A DNA stretch of 32,118 nucleotides, taken from positions 1 through 32,118 of the forward strand of contig NZ_JAHBBD010000028.1 in NCBI RefSeq assembly GCF_019331775.1, given 5' to 3'. Each line of letters begins with the position of its first letter. Positions within the stretch are counted from its first letter, which is position 1. The DNA is from Bifidobacterium phasiani. Its GTDB lineage: Bacteria > Actinomycetota > Actinomycetes > Actinomycetales > Bifidobacteriaceae. The position numbers and the translations under genes were made by a program. Under the pieces are notes generated by a model, which was not told where the DNA came from, did not search any database, and saw only the letters and a program-made list of their open reading frames with translations. This document shows, piece after piece, positions 14,345 to 22,005 of the stretch.

Positions 14345-16624
14345 CTATAGCGCCAGCTGGGATTCGTCCTCGTTTGTCCGCACTATAAGCAGTTTCTGGG
14401 TCGGTCGGGTCATCGCGACGTACAGGTCGGCGGCCGCCACCAGCCGCGAGGCGGCCTCCTGCTCGATGGCCGCGGGCTGCACGACGAGCACCGCGTCGAA
14501 CTCCAGTCCCTTGACCGCCTGCGTGCCGCACACGCACACCTGCGCGTCCCAGGCGCTCTGCGCGTCGAGCCGCGCGAACTCGCGCGCGTCGAACGCGTCG
14601 CGCAGCGCCCGGCGGACGGTCCCGCGCCAGTCGTCGAGCTCGCGCTCGGGCACGATCACCGCGACGCGGCCGGTGCCGTCGGACGAGACGAAGCGGCGGG
14701 CCATCTCGACGGTGCGCCGCGCGACGGCGTCGCGCAGGGCGAGGACGCCGTCGACGGTGACGCGCTCGACCGAGTCGGGGATCGCGCGCACCGCGTGGAC
14801 CGTGGAGATGTACAGCCCCTCGCCGGTGGCGAACCCGGACGCCAGGTCGGAGACCTCCTGCGGGTTGCGGTAGTTGATCGTCAGCTCGTTGAGGTCCCAG
14901 CCGTGCTCGCCGAACAGCCGGTCCATCGTGCGCCGCCACGAACGGGTGCCGCCGAGCGCGGAGGTCTGCGCCACGTCGCCGACGATGGTGAACGAGCGCG
15001 AGGGGCAGCGGCGCATCAGCATGCGCCAGTCCATCGCGGTCAGCTCCTGCGCCTCGTCGACGACGATGTGGCCGTAGGTCCACTCGCGGTCCGCCGCCGC
15101 GCGCTGGGCGGTCAGTTCGGCGTCCGCGCCGTTGATGCCGTCGATCAGCATGCTTGCGGTCACGATGCCGGAGCCGATGCCCGCCTGCGCCAGCGTGTCC
15201 TTGGCGAACTGCTCCTCCTCGGCGCGCCTGGCGTCCGCCGCGGCGCGGCGCGCGGCCTCGCGCGGGTCGGGGCCCAGCAGCTCCATCGCCTCGTCCAGCA
15301 GCGGGATGTCGGACACGGTCAGCGGGGCGCCCTTGTCGCGCATCAGCGCCTCGATGTCCTCGTCGGTCAGCCACGGGGCGAAGCGGCGCAGCTGCACCGG
15401 CTTGGAGAACAGCTGGTCGATCAGCCACGCGCCGCTCATCGGCAGCCAGGCGAGGTTGAGCGTCTTGCGCACCTCGTCGTTCATGCGCAGCTGCTGGTCC
15501 ACGTCGTTGAGTTCGGCGCGCTCCGGCGTGTAGTCGAGCTGCTCGGCGTAGCGCGTGCGCAGCGACTCCATCATCGAACGCACGAAGGTCTCGCGGGCGC
15601 GGTTGTGCGGCTGCCGGGTACGGCGCGCGTCGGTGATGGCCTGCTGGACGTCGGCGGCGGTCATGCGCACGGCGAAGCCGTTGATGCGGATGGTCGGCAG
15701 GTCGCGCGGCACGCGCTCGCGGGCGGCGATGGCGTTGGCGATCGCGTCGGCCATGCGCCGCTCGCCCTTGAGCTGCGCGGCGCGCGGGGAGTCCTCGGCG
15801 CCCGCGACGACCCCGGGGATCAGGTCGGCGATGGTGCGGCTGACGACCCCGGTCTCGCCGAGCGAGGGGAGCACCTGGTCGATGTAGTGCAGGAACGCCG
15901 TGCTCGGGCCGACGACGAGCACGCCGGAACGCTCCAGCGTGCGCCGGTGCGTGTACAGCAGGTAGGCCGCGCGGTGCAGGGCCACGGCGGTCTTGCCGGT
16001 GCCGGGGCCGCCCTGCACGACGACGGCGTGCGCGAGGTCGGAGCGGATGATGCGGTCCTGCTCGGCCTGGATGGTGGCGACGATGTCGGTCATCTTGCCG
16101 GTGCGGCGCGAGCTGAGCGACGCCAGCAGCGCGCCCTCGCCGGTCAGCGTGCCGGACGCGGAGGCCCTGCCGACCTGCTCGGAGTGCACGTCGAGCACCT
16201 CGTCCTCGACGCCGACGACCTCGCGGAAGTTCAGCGTGATGTGGCGGCGCATCACGATGTCGCCGTGGTTCGACGGGGTCGCCTCGTAGAACGGGCGCGC
16301 GGCCTCGGCGCGCCAGTCGGTGAGGATCGGCTCGTGGCTTTCGCTCGACAGGCCGATGCGGCCGATGTAGCGGCGCTCGCCGGCCGCATCGTCGAGCCGG
16401 CCGAACACCAGCCGGTCCTCGACGGCGCGCAGCTGCGCCAGCCGGTCCTCGTACATCGTGGCGAACGAGTCGCGCTCGGTGCGCTGCGTGGGCGAGCCGT
16501 GCGAGCCCGCGGCGCGCACCGCATCCAGCCGCGCGCGCACCTGCGCGCGCATCTCGTCGAGCCGACCGTAGGCGCGATCCACCGTATGCTGCTCCTCCTG
16601 CAGCTGGGAAGCGTAGCCTGACAT
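14345..16624 (-). CDS. HelD-like superfamily 1 helicase/ATPase
   Basis: A 759-residue UvrD-related ATPase of the HelD/HelR type. The N-terminal region (about 1-75) is helical and heptad-like. It is followed by YIGRIGLSSES and DWRAEAARPFYEATP, the HelD-specific signature. Then come Walker A GGPGTGKT at 205-212, Walker B VVDEAQELTAMDWRML, motif III FTIVGDVAQTSA, motif IV INYRNPQEVSDL, motif V GTQAVKGLEFDAVLV and motif VI LYVAMTRPTQKL. In Bacillus and Actinobacteria HelD removes stalled RNA polymerase from nucleic acid and recycles it; that role is inferred here. UvrD/PcrA repair helicases lack the DWRAPxARPFY-like segment. The ATG at 16624 is chosen because the family N-terminus starts there, although the best ribosome site (GGAAGGGA) is about 15 nt away. 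The stop is 1 nt from the upstream serA ATG. Confidence 0.88.
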   Translation of the reverse strand: MSGYASQLQEEQHTVDRAYGRLDEMRAQVRARLDAVRAAGSHGSPTQRTERDSFATMYEDRLAQLRAVEDRLVFGRLDDAAGERRYIGRIGLSSESHEPILTDWRAEAARPFYEATPSNHGDIVMRRHITLNFREVVGVEDEVLDVHSEQVGRASASGTLTGEGALLASLSSRRTGKMTDIVATIQAEQDRIIRSDLAHAVVVQGGPGTGKTAVALHRAAYLLYTHRRTLERSGVLVVGPSTAFLHYIDQVLPSLGETGVVSRTIADLIPGVVAGAEDSPRAAQLKGERRMADAIANAIAARERVPRDLPTIRINGFAVRMTAADVQQAITDARRTRQPHNRARETFVRSMMESLRTRYAEQLDYTPERAELNDVDQQLRMNDEVRKTLNLAWLPMSGAWLIDQLFSKPVQLRRFAPWLTDEDIEALMRDKGAPLTVSDIPLLDEAMELLGPDPREAARRAAADARRAEEEQFAKDTLAQAGIGSGIVTASMLIDGINGADAELTAQRAAADREWTYGHIVVDEAQELTAMDWRMLMRRCPSRSFTIVGDVAQTSALGGTRSWRRTMDRLFGEHGWDLNELTINYRNPQEVSDLASGFATGEGLYISTVHAVRAIPDSVERVTVDGVLALRDAVARRTVEMARRFVSSDGTGRVAVIVPERELDDWRGTVRRALRDAFDAREFARLDAQSAWDAQVCVCGTQAVKGLEFDAVLVVQPAAIEQEAASRLVAAADLYVAMTRPTQKLLIVRTNEDESQLAL

Positions 16625-16665
16625 CTTGGTTGTGCCGTCCCTTCCTGACAAAACTTGGGCAATCC

Positions 16666-16671
16666 AATGTA
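16666..16671 (-). promoter_or_regulatory. Possible -10 box of the HelD-like gene
   Basis: TACATT on the minus strand (five of six consensus bases), about 42 bp before the ATG. It is the first AT-rich patch upstream. The -35 is not clear. Confidence 0.4.
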
Positions 16672-17133
16672 CCGCAAGGCCGATACCACAGCGTGCCGGG
16701 CGGTTCCGTCCGGCACCATGGTCCGCGCCGCAGCCCGCGCGCATGGCGTCCCGGACGGGCCTTGCCCGCTGCTTCGCCGGTGGTCCGTGCCGCCGCCTGC
16801 ATGCGTGGCCGTGGCGCGCGGCCCTTGACCGTCGACGGCGGCGGCCTCGCCGGAGCCGGAGCATGAACGGCCGCGGCGCGGCGGCGTCCGTCTTCGGCGC
16901 GGCGCCGTGCCGCCCGGTATGTATGCCGGGGCGAAGAGGCCCGCACGGGGTGCACGGGGAAATGCGGGGGCCGCGTCCCGCCGCCGGCGCGCGGGGCCGC
17001 CCGCATGCGCCGGACCGGGCGCGAGGGCGCGCGTCCGGCGGCGTCGAGCCGCGGCCGCCGCATGCGCCCGACGTCCGGTCCGGCGTGCGCGGACGGCCAT
17101 TATCCGGGAAAAGGGTAAGCGTTTTGTGGACGG
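16672..17133. other. Gene-free spacer before the dcw cluster
   Basis: Extremely GC-rich DNA between the divergent HelD-like and mraZ genes. No frame gives a plausible protein (all are Arg/Ala/Pro-rich). Nothing recognisable is seen apart from scattered CGCATGCGCC words and the promoter and operator elements at each end. Confidence 0.4.
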
Positions 17134-17173
17134 GTGGGGATTCTTGGTGAGTCGTGGGGTAAAGTGGTGAATC
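17134..17173 (+). promoter_or_regulatory. MraZ operator: four 10-bp direct repeats
   Basis: Four consecutive 10-bp units: GTGGGGATTC, TTGGTGAGTC, GTGGGGTAAA, GTGGTGAATC. More GTGG words lie at 17126 and 17178. MraZ in E. coli binds TGGGN repeats spaced with the same 10-bp period in its own promoter, so this is the expected autoregulatory site. The -10 box is probably TAAAGT (17160-17165), inside the repeats. Confidence 0.75.
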
Positions 17174-17220
17174 AGCCGTGGCAGGAGTCTATCAAAACAC
17201 AACAAAGGAGGTGGGGGTCA

Positions 17221-17751
17221 ATGGGCGACGCATTCGCATCGGCGCAGCCGGGAACCTCCGCCGCCGAGATGGGCTCCGACCCCGCCTTCGACCCGATCGA
17301 GGACACCCTGCCCCCGCTGCTGCTCGGCACCTACACCCCGAAGATCGACGCCAAGGGACGTTTGGCCCTGCCAGCCAAGTTCCGCACGCTGCTCGGCCGG
17401 GGCGTCGTGCTCGCCCGGGGCCAGGAACGGTGCGTCTACCTCCTGCCGTTCCGCGAGTTCCGCCGCATGGCGGCGCAGATCCAGCGCACCTCGGTGAGCA
17501 ACCGCGAGGCCCGCGAGTACTCGCGCGTGTTCATGTCGGGCGCCTCCGACCAGGTCCCCGACAAGCAGGGGCGCGTCCTGGTGCCCCAGCTGCTGCGCAC
17601 CTACGCCCGGCTCAAGGACGACATCGTCGTGATCGGCGTGGGCACCCGCGCCGAGATCTGGGACCGGCAGACGTGGGAGCGCTACCTCGAGCAGAAGGAA
17701 GAGGAATACTCCGAAACCGCAGACGACATACTTCCGGTGGTGGATTTCTGA
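17221..17751 (+). CDS. mraZ: Transcriptional regulator MraZ
   Basis: A 176-residue MraZ with two AbrB/SpoVT-like DNA-binding repeats. The first is around LLGTYTPKIDAKGRLALPAKFR, the second around VFMSGASDQVPDKQGRVLVP. In characterised bacteria MraZ forms a ring that binds repeats at its own promoter and tunes the dcw operon. It is about 30 residues longer than E. coli MraZ because of an N-terminal acidic/Pro extension (residues 1-33). The ATG at 17221 is supported by AAAGGAGG 9 nt upstream. It is the first gene of the dcw cluster. Its stop overlaps the rsmH start (TGATG). The GTGG repeats upstream fit autoregulation. Confidence 0.95.
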   Translation: MGDAFASAQPGTSAAEMGSDPAFDPIEDTLPPLLLGTYTPKIDAKGRLALPAKFRTLLGRGVVLARGQERCVYLLPFREFRRMAAQIQRTSVSNREAREYSRVFMSGASDQVPDKQGRVLVPQLLRTYARLKDDIVVIGVGTRAEIWDRQTWERYLEQKEEEYSETADDILPVVDF

Positions 17752-18779
17752 TGCACACGAACGACTACGAGACGATCCACCGGCCGGTCCTGCTGGACCG
17801 CTGCGTGGAGCTGGTGGCGCCGGCCCTGCGGCATGAGGGCGCGGTCGCCGTCGACTGCACCCTGGGCCTGGCCGGGCACGCCGTCGCGTTCCTCAAGGCC
17901 GCGCCCCAGGCCAGGCTGATCGGCATCGACCGCGACGCCGAGGCCCTGGAGCTGGCCACGCGGCGCATGGAGCAGGAGGGCCTGGCCGGGCGGTTCACCC
18001 CGGTGCACGCCGCGTTCGACGCGTTCGGCGAGGTGCTCGAGCGCGCCGGCGTCACGGGCGTCGACGCGGTGTTCATGGACCTGGGGCTGTCCAGCCTGCA
18101 GATCGACGAGACCGAACGAGGCTTCTCGTACGCGCACGACGCCCCGCTCGACATGAGGATGGACGTCGGCCAGACGCTGACCGCGGCGCGCGTGCTCGCC
18201 GAGTACGACGTCGACGCGCTGACGCGGATCTTCCGCGCCTACGGCGAGGAGCGCTTCGCCCGGCCGATCGCCCGCGAGATCGTGCGGCGGCGCGCCGCGC
18301 ACCCGCTGACCACCTCCAGCCAGCTCACCGGCCTGGTCGACGAGGTCGTGCCCCAGGCCCACCGGCCGGCGGGCAATCCGGCCAAGCGCGTGTTCCAGGC
18401 GCTGCGCATCGAGGTCAACGGCGAGCTCGACAAGCTGGCCGGCACGCTGCCGCAGATCGCGAACCGCCTGAACGTGGGTGGCCGCCTGGTCGTCGAGTCG
18501 TACCACTCGCTGGAGGACAAGACCGTCAAGTCGTTCATGGCGCAGGGGCTGAAGGCGGACGTGCCGGACGGGCTGCCGATGGTGCCCCCGGACGCCATGC
18601 CGTTCTTCCGCGAGATCACCCGCGGCGCCGTCAAGGCCGACGCCGAGGAGATCGCGCGCAACCCGCGCTCGGCCTCGGTGCGGCTGCGCGGCGTCGAGCT
18701 GGTCCGGCCGATACCCGACCGATGGCGACGACGATTCGACACCCACCAGTCCGCACACCGCAACGGAAGAAGGCGATGA
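17751..18779 (+). CDS. rsmH: 16S rRNA (cytosine1402-N4)-methyltransferase RsmH
   Basis: A 342-residue RsmH (MraW), which uses SAM to methylate N4 of C1402 in the ribosomal P site. Seen: N-terminal HRPVLLDRCVELV; SAM motif DCTLGLAGHA, where many family members have DCTxGxGGH; GIDRDAEALE; the catalytic DLGLSSLQID; FSYAHDAPLDMRMD; NPAKRVFQALRIEVNGEL; and SYHSLEDKTVK. Length is normal. The ATG overlaps the mraZ stop by one base and the stop overlaps the ftsL ATG (ATGA), so translation is likely coupled. Confidence 0.96.
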   Translation: MHTNDYETIHRPVLLDRCVELVAPALRHEGAVAVDCTLGLAGHAVAFLKAAPQARLIGIDRDAEALELATRRMEQEGLAGRFTPVHAAFDAFGEVLERAGVTGVDAVFMDLGLSSLQIDETERGFSYAHDAPLDMRMDVGQTLTAARVLAEYDVDALTRIFRAYGEERFARPIAREIVRRRAAHPLTTSSQLTGLVDEVVPQAHRPAGNPAKRVFQALRIEVNGELDKLAGTLPQIANRLNVGGRLVVESYHSLEDKTVKSFMAQGLKADVPDGLPMVPPDAMPFFREITRGAVKADAEEIARNPRSASVRLRGVELVRPIPDRWRRRFDTHQSAHRNGRRR

Positions 18780-19240
18780 CGATGCCCGCTCCAGCACGAA
18801 GCGCACGCTCCGGCGCGCAGACCCAGCCGGCCGGCCGCCCGGCGCAGGCCACGCCGGCGGCCACCAGACCGCAGCTGCGCGTGGTCAAGGGCCGCCGCGC
18901 CGACGACCAGAGCGTCTCGCGGCGCCTGGGCCGCATCATCGAGTGGACCCGCTCGCGCACCACGCCGCTGCTGCACGTCACCGCGTCGATCGTCTTCCTC
19001 GGCGCGACGCTGCTCGGCGCGCTGGCGCTGCGCACCCAGATGGTGCAGAACTCGTTCGAGGCCGCGCAGGTGGAGTCGAACATCGCCACGCTGAACCAGG
19101 ACGTGCAGGATGCCCAGAGCCGGCTCGACGAGCTCGAGGCCTCGCTGCCCGAGAAGGCCAAGGAGATGGGCATGGTCCCGCAGGAGGGGTCGATCTCCAT
19201 CGACCTGAGCGACTACCAGCCAAGTGGGGGTGCGCAATGA
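18776..19240 (+). CDS. ftsL: Cell division protein FtsL (FtsL/DivIC-like)
   Basis: A 154-residue bitopic protein. A 60-residue Ala/Pro/Arg-rich cytoplasmic tail precedes one membrane segment near 66-86 (LLHVTASIVFLGATLLGALAL). A periplasmic-side coiled coil follows with heptads in FEAAQVESNIATLNQDVQDA and SRLDELEASL, ending in EMGMVPQEGSISIDL. This size, topology and position between rsmH and ftsI define FtsL; sequence similarity in the family is always low. It would bind FtsB/DivIC and FtsQ and activate FtsW-FtsI. It starts at ATG 18776, in ATGA overlap with rsmH; GAAGAAGG lies upstream. An in-frame ATG at 18782 is an alternative. The stop overlaps the ftsI start (ATGA). Confidence 0.85.
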   Translation: MTMPAPARSARSGAQTQPAGRPAQATPAATRPQLRVVKGRRADDQSVSRRLGRIIEWTRSRTTPLLHVTASIVFLGATLLGALALRTQMVQNSFEAAQVESNIATLNQDVQDAQSRLDELEASLPEKAKEMGMVPQEGSISIDLSDYQPSGGAQ

Positions 19241-21045
19241 TCCGTTCGATGATCGCATTCGCGAGGCGCAACCGGTTCGCGGCCAAGTGCATCGCCGTCG
19301 GCGCGGCGCTGGCCGTGGTGGCCGCGGCGTGCCTGATCCAGCTGGCCGGGGTCCAGCTGCTCACCGGCCAGGCCACCGCGCAGGCGGCCACGCGCAGCCG
19401 CACCTACACGCGCACCGTCAGCGCGCAGCGCGGCCGGATCCTCGACACCAACGGCAACGTGCTCGCCCAGAGCGTGGAGCGCTACGACGTGATCGGCGAC
19501 CCGCTGACCATCTCCACCTTCGAGCCGGTGGACTGCGGCACGACCGAGGCCAAGACCCTGGGGTACTGCCACGCGATCGACGACCAGCCCGTGGGCGTGA
19601 CCGGCGCCGCCGCGGTGGCGCGCCTGCTGGCCACGGTGCTCGACGTCAACACGATGGAGCTGGGCGCGCAGCTGGACGGCACGAACCGCTACACGGTGAT
19701 CGCCAGGGACGTCACCCCCGAGGTCAAGCGCCGGATCGACGACCTGCACCTGGGCGGCGTGGTGTACTGCGAGCTGACCAGCGAGCGCGTGTACTCGACC
19801 GACAACCTGATCGGCGCGCTGCTCGGCGGCGTCGACGACGAGGGCGCCGGCGCCTCCGGCCTGGAGCAGTCGCTGAACGACACGCTGACCGGCACCGATG
19901 GCTACGTGACCTACCAGCAGGGCAACGGCGGCGAGGTGATCCCCGGCACGGTGACCGACTCGCAGGACGCCGTCAACGGCTCCGACGTGACGCTGACCAT
20001 CGACCGCGACGTGGACTGGTACGTCAAGCAGGTCATCCAGGACGGCCTGGAGGAGCTCAAGGCCAGCTGGGCGATCGCGGTCGTGCAGGATGTGCGCACC
20101 GGCGAGATCATCGCGCTGGAGGACACCGACGACATCGAGGCCGGCACCGACGCAGCGAAGATGACCGTCTCGCGCGCGGTCAGCGAGACCTTCGAGCCCG
20201 GCTCGATCGGCAAGGTCATCACGATGGCCGGGCTGCTGCAGACCGGCCTGCACCAGGCGACCGACCAGTTCACCGTCCCGTACAGCATCAACAAGGACGG
20301 CCAGGAGTTCCACGACGCCACGCAGCACGGCAGCGAGCACTGGACGCTCGCCGGCATCCTGCAGAACTCGTCGAACGTCGGCATGGTGATGGCCGCCGAG
20401 AACTACACCAACGAGCAGCGCTACGAGTTCCTGACGAAGTTCGGCGTCGGCCAGCCCACCGGCCTGAACCTGCCCGGCGAGACGAACGGCCTGCTGTCCG
20501 CGGCCGAGAACTGGGACGGGCGCACCAAGGACACCGTGCTGTTCGGCCAGGGCTACACCGTCAACGCGCTGCAGCTGACCAACATCGTCGCCACCATCGC
20601 CAACAGGGGCGTGCGCCAGGAGCAGTCGCTGGTCAAGTCGACGACGGACCCCGACGGGCACGTCACCGAGACCGAGGAGGGCGACGGCGAGCGCGTGGTC
20701 GACGAGGACGTGGCCGCCGACGTGCTCAACGCCATGGAGTCGGTGGCCGAGGAGTACGCGAACGTCGCCTCGGTGGACGGCTACCGCGTCGCCTCGAAGA
20801 CCGGCACCGCCGAGGTCGCCGGCGCGGACGGCTCGCTGACCTCGATCGTGTGCGACTGGTCGGGCATCATCCCGGCGGACAACCCCCGGTTCGTGGTCAC
20901 GGTGGTCGTCAAGGACCCGCAGTCGGCCCGCTATGGCGGCCTGAGCGCCGGCCCGCTGTTCGCCAAGATTGGTGAATTCCTTATGCAGAAATACGAGGTG
21001 CCCACCTCGTCGCCGCGCACCGATGCTATCCCGGTGGATTGGTAG
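19237..21045 (+). CDS. ftsI: Septal penicillin-binding protein FtsI (class B transpeptidase)
   Basis: A 602-residue class B PBP that crosslinks septal peptidoglycan with FtsW. A short basic tail is followed by one membrane anchor (about 17-42). The N-terminal pedestal starts at RGRILDTNGNVLA (66-78). The transpeptidase domain has SxxK at S323-K326 (PGSIGK), SxN at S378-N380 and KTG at 521-523. No PASTA domain follows; the protein ends soon after the catalytic domain. The pedestal carries Cys100, Cys111 and Cys178, of which the first two could form a disulfide. It starts at ATG 19237 in ATGA overlap with ftsL. A 36-bp gap precedes the MurE-like gene. Confidence 0.95.
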   Translation: MIRSMIAFARRNRFAAKCIAVGAALAVVAAACLIQLAGVQLLTGQATAQAATRSRTYTRTVSAQRGRILDTNGNVLAQSVERYDVIGDPLTISTFEPVDCGTTEAKTLGYCHAIDDQPVGVTGAAAVARLLATVLDVNTMELGAQLDGTNRYTVIARDVTPEVKRRIDDLHLGGVVYCELTSERVYSTDNLIGALLGGVDDEGAGASGLEQSLNDTLTGTDGYVTYQQGNGGEVIPGTVTDSQDAVNGSDVTLTIDRDVDWYVKQVIQDGLEELKASWAIAVVQDVRTGEIIALEDTDDIEAGTDAAKMTVSRAVSETFEPGSIGKVITMAGLLQTGLHQATDQFTVPYSINKDGQEFHDATQHGSEHWTLAGILQNSSNVGMVMAAENYTNEQRYEFLTKFGVGQPTGLNLPGETNGLLSAAENWDGRTKDTVLFGQGYTVNALQLTNIVATIANRGVRQEQSLVKSTTDPDGHVTETEEGDGERVVDEDVAADVLNAMESVAEEYANVASVDGYRVASKTGTAEVAGADGSLTSIVCDWSGIIPADNPRFVVTVVVKDPQSARYGGLSAGPLFAKIGEFLMQKYEVPTSSPRTDAIPVDW

Positions 21046-21081
21046 GCTCCCGGAGGACGAGCGGAAGAGAAAGGCCTTCAG

Positions 21082-21966
21082 ATGAGTGCAGTGAGCGAGT
21101 CCGGCTCGCGCCGGATGACGTTGGGCGACCTGTCGCAGCGGCATGGCTTCGACCTGGTGCCGCCGTTCGCCGCGGGGGTGACGGTGACCTCCCTGGCCGA
21201 CGACGTGGATTCCGTGCATCCCGGGTCGCTGTACGTCGCCCCGAGCATCGTGTCGTCCGAACTGCTCGAGCAGGTGCAGCGCCGCGGCGCGTACGCCGCG
21301 ATGGTGCCGCGCTCGATGAAGGGGCGCGTGGCGGACGTCGGCATGCCGCTGCTGTTCGCCGACCCCACCGCGCACCAGCTGGGCGTCATCGCCGACGAGA
21401 TGGCCGGCTCGCCCTCGGGGGCGCTGGCCGTGTTCGCCGTCGACGGCGCCGACCCGGAGTCGGTGCACCGCGACGTGCGCGAGCTGGCGGACTTCCTGCA
21501 CATGCTCGGCAACCCGGTCGGCGTGGTCTGCGCCTCCGACTCGCAATCGCTGGAGCGCTACCTGGACCTGGACTACCCGCTCGGCATCCTCGACATGCAG
21601 CGTGCGCTCGCGGTGTGCGCGGAGGACGGCGCCGCGGCGGTGATCATCGCGATGGACGGGGACACGCTGCGCGCGGACGCCCTGCGGTCGGTGACGGTCG
21701 ACGTCGTCGGCGTGTGCGGGCGGAACGACGACGCGCTGCGCGAGCACGTGCGCCGGACCTGCGAGCGCTACGGCTGCGTGGTCACCGGCCACGGGCACGT
21801 CGTGACGCGCACCGAGGAGTCCGACGCGCTGGCCGAGCAGGCCTCGCTGTCCTACGAGAGCCAGGACGCCGGGCACCTGTCGCTGGCCATCGCGATGACG
21901 ATGGCCGCGGGCGTGCGCAAGGCCAACATCAAAAGCGCGCTGCGCGTCTCGAGGGAGCTGCGGTAG
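21082..21966 (+). CDS. MurE-like protein, probable truncated Mur-ligase pseudoenzyme
   Basis: A 294-residue protein in the slot where murE normally lies (after ftsI, before murF). Residues about 35-105 resemble the UDP-binding N-terminal domain of MurE: VDSVHPGSLYVA matches the usual 'DSR-V-pGdLFvA', and QRRGAYAAMV matches 'A..GA.avv'. The next region keeps a Mur central-domain rhythm, but the P-loop (GTNGKT) is replaced by VDGADPES near 120-127. The SSH-type catalytic segment is replaced by AMDGDTL (190-196), and the NLxxDHLD segment by VCGRNDD. The protein ends after AIAMTMAAGVRKANI (269-283), where the central domain would end, so the C-terminal ligase domain with the DNPR-type motif is absent. 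Catalysis is therefore unlikely; a structural or regulatory role in the Mur complex is inference. The ATG at 21082 has AAAGG 7 nt upstream. There is no frameshift, and codon use matches its neighbours. Confidence 0.75.
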   Translation: MSAVSESGSRRMTLGDLSQRHGFDLVPPFAAGVTVTSLADDVDSVHPGSLYVAPSIVSSELLEQVQRRGAYAAMVPRSMKGRVADVGMPLLFADPTAHQLGVIADEMAGSPSGALAVFAVDGADPESVHRDVRELADFLHMLGNPVGVVCASDSQSLERYLDLDYPLGILDMQRALAVCAEDGAAAVIIAMDGDTLRADALRSVTVDVVGVCGRNDDALREHVRRTCERYGCVVTGHGHVVTRTEESDALAEQASLSYESQDAGHLSLAIAMTMAAGVRKANIKSALRVSRELR

Positions 21967-22005
21967 GCCGCGGCGGGACGCCGGATGGAAAGGACGGAAA
22001 CGGAC

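Noticed and set aside
16626..17150. Open frames upstream of mraZ as small genes
   Set aside because: Arg/Ala/Pro-rich translations, no ribosome sites, and all overlap the HelD and mraZ promoter regions.
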